Source: Candidatus Kaiserbacteria bacterium
Lineage (GTDB): Bacteria; Patescibacteriota; Minisyncoccia; Phycocordibacterales; UBA2100
Length of the DNA: 8,467 nucleotides
NCBI GenBank assembly: GCA_019247335.1
Contig: JAFAPB010000076.1
Location: forward strand, 1 to 8,467
Direction of reading: 5' to 3'
Positions 6,546 through 8,467 of the stretch are shown here, one piece after another; positions within the stretch are counted from its first letter, which is position 1, and every line of letters starts with the position of its first letter. A program made the translations under genes and the position numbers. The notes under the pieces were generated by a model, which did not search any database, was not told where the DNA came from, and saw only the letters and a program-made list of their open reading frames with translations.

Positions 6546-6560
6546 AGGCCCGCACAACCT

Positions 6561-6595
6561 AAAGCCCCGACGGAGACGCCGGGTGCTTTCTTTTT
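6561..6595 (+). terminator. Terminator of the two-gene plus-strand operon
   Basis: AAAGC-CCCG pairs with CGGG-T-GCTTT (one bulged T) around a 10-nt loop and is followed by CTTTTT. It lies 16 nt after the stop of the 6225 gene. The final Ts overlap the stop codon of the convergent surface-protein gene (6594-6596). Read on the minus strand the hairpin is not followed by a T tract, so it should stop plus-strand transcripts only. Confidence 0.75.
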
Positions 6596-7835
6596 ACGCG
6601 AAGCGGAAAATGCGGCTCGAGAGTGTCCCGAACGCTTGCGGACGATAGTAGAGCAAGAGGTACGCGCCAGAGAGCGCGGCGAGGATGATGCCGAAGAAAT
6701 ACGCGCTATCGCCGAGCGTTCCGAGATCGAAGCCGGTGTAAGGGATTTTCGAGATCGGTACGTAATTCGACTGCGGATAGCTCGGCTGCATGTAGGTCGG
6801 CGGCACGTATGGCTGCTGCGGTTGGTAGTACGTCGGCTGTTGATAATTGATCGGCTGCGTATACGTCGGTTGGGTGTAGGTGATCGGCTGCTGATACTGA
6901 TACGTGACCGGTGCCGGCTGCTGATACGAGATCGGCTGTGTGTATACGACGTTGTAATTCGGCGTATAGGTCTGCGCGGGCTGCGGAACATAGCTTACGG
7001 TGCTGTTGTTGCTGTTGCTTGTGTTGTAGCTGTTGCTGACCGTGCTATTGAAGCTGCCGTTGATCGAATTGTCGGTGTTGAAACTTCCGTTGATCGAATT
7101 GTCAACGTTGTAGCTGCTGTTGTCGGTGTAATTGCAGCTGAAGTCGGTGCAGAAATGCTTGTTGATGTTGGTATTCACTGTCGAGCTCATCGTCGAGTTA
7201 TATGTCGTCGGATAGACGTACGAAGACGGCGGCGTATATGGAGGCGTATACGGCGGATTCGTCGGGGTAGAAGGCGTCGTCGGAGTCGAGGGCGTCGTAG
7301 GCGTAGTCGGTGGCGTGTAGGGCGTCACCGGAGTATTGGGTACGGTCGGCGTCTGGGGAACAAACGGAGTCGACGGTATACGCGGCGTCGAAAACGTCGT
7401 CGGGACGAAGAAAGGTGATGGCGAGCCCACGCCTTCACCGCCGGTGTCGGCCTCGGAGCAGCCGCAACCGAAATCGGCTGCAAAGCCTGAATCGTCCGCT
7501 AGTCCGAAACTGCCTTCATCGGCTACGCCGAAGCCGGAATCTGCTGCGATGCCGACATCGGCGCTGCCGCATCCGCAACCGCCGTCGGACGAGGCGCCGA
7601 AGTCGCCGCCCGAAGAATCGCCACCGCTGTCTCCGCCCGCGTCCCCTCCGCCGCCGTCACCGCCTCCCCCATCTCCGCCTCCGCCGCCTTCCGCATGAGC
7701 GGTCTGAATAGCGAGGGAGCCGGCGTGCGTATGCGAGAGCGGCACGAAAAGTAGGAATAAAAGGCTGCACGCGAAAAGTCCTATACAAAATCCAAGAACC
7801 CAGTAGCTGCTGAAGAACGAACGGACGAACTGCAT
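6594..7835 (-). CDS. Low-complexity secreted surface protein with C-terminal IPYTG sorting-like signal
   Basis: The 413-residue product looks like an anchored extracellular protein. A hydrophobic segment (13-31) leads to a plausible signal peptidase site, TAHA before E49. Then come a Gly/Asp run (50-79), acidic Ala/Gly repeats with two CxC motifs (Cys87/89 and Cys124/126), a Thr/Pro-rich stalk with TPxTP units (about 145-205), an Asn/Ser/Thr-rich block (209-281) with a duplicated DNSINGSFN and Cys229/Cys234, and a Tyr/Gln/Pro-rich stalk (283-360). It ends in KIPYTG (363-368), a hydrophobic segment (about 378-397) and an Arg-containing tail. The LPxTG-like motif, helix and basic tail are laid out as in sortase substrates; no sortase gene is in the window. 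No catalytic domain is seen, so an adhesin, stalk or pilus-like role is inference. There is no SD; A/T-rich boxes lie just upstream. It converges on the plus-strand operon. Confidence 0.88.
   Translation of the reverse strand: MQFVRSFFSSYWVLGFCIGLFACSLLFLLFVPLSHTHAGSLAIQTAHAEGGGGGDGGGGDGGGGDAGGDSGGDSSGGDFGASSDGGCGCGSADVGIAADSGFGVADEGSFGLADDSGFAADFGCGCSEADTGGEGVGSPSPFFVPTTFSTPRIPSTPFVPQTPTVPNTPVTPYTPPTTPTTPSTPTTPSTPTNPPYTPPYTPPSSYVYPTTYNSTMSSTVNTNINKHFCTDFSCNYTDNSSYNVDNSINGSFNTDNSINGSFNSTVSNSYNTSNSNNSTVSYVPQPAQTYTPNYNVVYTQPISYQQPAPVTYQYQQPITYTQPTYTQPINYQQPTYYQPQQPYVPPTYMQPSYPQSNYVPISKIPYTGFDLGTLGDSAYFFGIILAALSGAYLLLYYRPQAFGTLSSRIFRFA
7048..7107 (-). repeat. 30-bp tandem duplication inside the surface-protein gene
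   Basis: Two adjacent 30-bp units (7048-7077 and 7078-7107) agree at about 25 positions and each encode a ten-residue unit containing DNSINGSFN. Most differences are at third positions, so the peptide is conserved more strictly than the DNA. It sits in the Asn/Ser-rich block and points to growth of this region by duplication. Confidence 0.8.
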
Positions 7836-7845
7836 AATTTTTTAG

Positions 7846-7858
7846 AGAATAAATAATA
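7846..7858 (-). promoter_or_regulatory. Candidate A/T-rich promoter of the surface-protein gene
   Basis: The 35 nt before the ATG at 7835 are strikingly A/T-rich compared with the surrounding DNA. On the minus strand they contain TATTAT (7853-7858) and TATTCT (7846-7851), 17 and 10 nt from the ATG. No SD precedes the ATG (only AAAAAATT), so a very short leader is likely. A -35 box could not be picked out. Confidence 0.35.
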
Positions 7859-7871
7859 AATAAATGGGGTC

Positions 7872-7892
7872 AGCGGAGCACAGAGCCCCGCT
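7872..7892 (-). terminator. Hairpin after the small secreted-peptide gene, possible weak terminator
   Basis: On the minus strand AGCGGGGC and GCTCCGCT form an 8-bp stem with one G-T wobble and a 5-nt loop, 21 nt after the stop at 7914. It is followed by GACCCC and then ATTTATTT rather than a clean T run, so termination would be weak. It separates the small gene from the surface-protein gene. Confidence 0.4.
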
Positions 7893-7913
7893 GCCCGGTC
7901 TTGGATGGCTGCC

Positions 7914-8111
7914 TCACCAACAGCAACCGCGCCGTCGCGTGAAGACGCGAGTTCTGACGGTGCGCTGGACCCACACGGTCGTATAGGTGTAGCTCGGTAC
8001 CGTGTAGGCATAGGTCGGCCTCGGGCAGATCCAGTAGCGCGCCGCGTGCGCTGCTTGCGGAGCGGATGCCGTGCCTGCCAGAAGAAGGAGCGCGGTGGCA
8101 ATGTGTTTCAT
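7914..8111 (-). CDS. Small secreted basic peptide, function unknown
   Basis: The 65-residue product has a textbook signal peptide: Lys2, a Leu/Ala-rich core, and AHA at 21-23 before a predicted cut at A24. The mature part of about 42 residues is rich in Tyr, Thr and Val (YAYTVPSYTYTTVWVQ, 34-49), then basic (RTVRTRVFTRRR, 50-61), and ends in Gly-Cys-Cys-Trp. A third Cys is at 29. I do not recognise the family. The start is well supported by GGAGG 4 nt upstream, which the neighbouring surface-protein gene lacks. The Tyr/Thr/Pro composition resembles the stalk of the downstream surface protein, and both are exported, so a joint envelope role is possible but unproven. A hairpin follows the stop. 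Confidence 0.75.
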   Translation of the reverse strand: MKHIATALLLLAGTASAPQAAHAARYWICPRPTYAYTVPSYTYTTVWVQRTVRTRVFTRRRGCCW

Positions 8112-8115
8112 CAGG

Positions 8116-8120
8116 CCTCC
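8116..8120 (-). promoter_or_regulatory. Ribosome binding site of the small secreted-peptide gene
   Basis: GGAGG on the minus strand lies 4 nt before the ATG at 8111, somewhat close but usable. It selects this start and supports the reality of a short gene. The leader upstream to about 8199 contains TTGTCA (8185-8190) without a -10 at the right distance, so the promoter is not resolved. Confidence 0.6.
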
Positions 8121-8189
8121 AGTACTTTGCTGCCCCTGGGCGGCACCCTACGCTCTTCATGATGAGCCTTTTATGAAGTCTTAATTGAC

Positions 8190-8224
8190 AATAAGAAGTC
8201 CCGGGAAGGCTGACCTTCGCCGGG
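8190..8224 (-). terminator. Terminator after the right-edge gene
   Basis: On the minus strand CCCGG-C-GAAGG pairs with CCTTC-CCGGG (10 bp, one bulged C) around a TCAG loop, starting 7 nt after the TGA stop at 8232. It is followed by ACTTCTTATT, a T-rich but interrupted tail. Position and stem strength make it a good candidate for ending the upstream gene. Confidence 0.6.
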
Positions 8225-8231
8225 AATGTGT

Positions 8232-8467
8232 TCAGACGGTCTCCGATTCTAGACGATAGAGCTGCGATTGCCGTGCGCTCCACGGCTCATTCGTGTGCAC
8301 CGTCGTGGCGTAGACGCCGAACGGCTTCCCTGCGTCCCGCATGATGGCATTCAGCCGCGTCATCGTCGTGTGGTTGTGACGAGCTGCCGATATCGGTCCG
8401 CCCTTCGCCTCGAGGAGCGCATGCATAAGCGAGTAGACGTGCCTGCCGTGGCCGATGTCGACCGCGC
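8232..8467 (-). CDS. C-terminal fragment of an unrecognised protein, 5' end beyond right edge
   Basis: The frame is open from the window edge to TGA at 8232-8234 and gives 77 residues. An internal ATG at 8426 would leave 64 residues, but no SD precedes it and the upstream residues (DIGHGRHVYSL) read like normal protein, so I treat the gene as truncated by the window. The visible part is soluble and mixed, with two likely helices (SLMHALLEAKG and TTMTRLNAIMRDAGK) and a strand (FGVYATTVHT). It has several His residues (IGHGRH, RHNHTT) but no pattern I can tie to a known metal or catalytic site. A terminator-like hairpin follows directly. No function is assigned. Confidence 0.6.
   Translation of the reverse strand, partial: AVDIGHGRHVYSLMHALLEAKGGPISAARHNHTTMTRLNAIMRDAGKPFGVYATTVHTNEPWSARQSQLYRLESETV

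Noticed and set aside
5826..6557. Minus-strand frame of 243 codons across both small genes
   Set aside because: The plus-strand genes have perfect SDs and a terminator; the minus frame has none and runs into the terminator hairpin.
7048..7107. Short tandem repeat considered as a CRISPR or regulatory repeat
   Set aside because: There are only two adjacent units with no spacers, in frame inside a coding region and conserving the peptide.
6636..7418. Plus-strand Arg/Ile/Val-rich frame
   Set aside because: It is the reverse shadow of the repetitive surface-protein gene; its Arg runs arise from Thr/Pro and Gly repeats on the other strand.
7336..7698. Plus-strand Pro/Ser-rich frame of 120 codons
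   Set aside because: It looks like a Pro-rich protein only because it is antisense to the Gly/Asp run; the minus frame has a signal peptide and anchor.
7870..8283. Minus-strand frame of 137 codons overlapping the small secreted-peptide gene
   Set aside because: It has no SD, spans the terminator and the intergenic region, and the overlapped frame has a signal peptide and GGAGG.

Overview
The window reads as a bacterial chromosome segment, GC-rich and densely coded on the minus strand. My best guess is a member of the Patescibacteria (Candidate Phyla Radiation). This is an inference from four things: a divergent MurJ-like flippase next to an O-antigen-ligase-like protein with C-terminal TPRs, a compact RNase P RNA, a low-complexity surface protein ending in an IPYTG sorting-like signal, and several genes without a Shine-Dalgarno sequence. 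No 16S rRNA or ribosomal protein is present to confirm it.

Left part (1-5384, all minus strand, transcribed right to left): an O-antigen ligase/polymerase-like membrane protein with TPRs (5384-3093), then a MurJ-family lipid flippase (3059-1329), then translation elongation factor 4, lepA (from 1301, running off the left edge). Gaps are 33 and 27 nt, so read-through is plausible, but lepA and the ligase-like gene each have their own -10-like box 7-8 nt before the ATG. The first two genes would handle cell-envelope glycans or lipid-linked precursors; lepA is a housekeeping ribosomal GTPase.

Centre (5385-5813): the RNase P RNA gene rnpB on the minus strand (about 319 nt), with a promoter whose predicted start coincides with helix P1 and a perfect 14-bp terminator hairpin directly after its 3' end.

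Right of rnpB, two small plus-strand genes of unknown function (5841-6215 and 6225-6545) form a tight operon with strong ribosome-binding sites and a terminator. They are the only plus-strand genes. They converge on a minus-strand gene (7835-6594) for a secreted, low-complexity, probably wall- or membrane-anchored surface protein. Upstream of that lies a 65-residue secreted peptide gene (8111-7914), and at the right edge the C-terminal end of an unrecognised minus-strand gene (8467-8232). Hairpins that could act as terminators follow the last two. No tRNA, rRNA, CRISPR array, transposase or integrase was seen.
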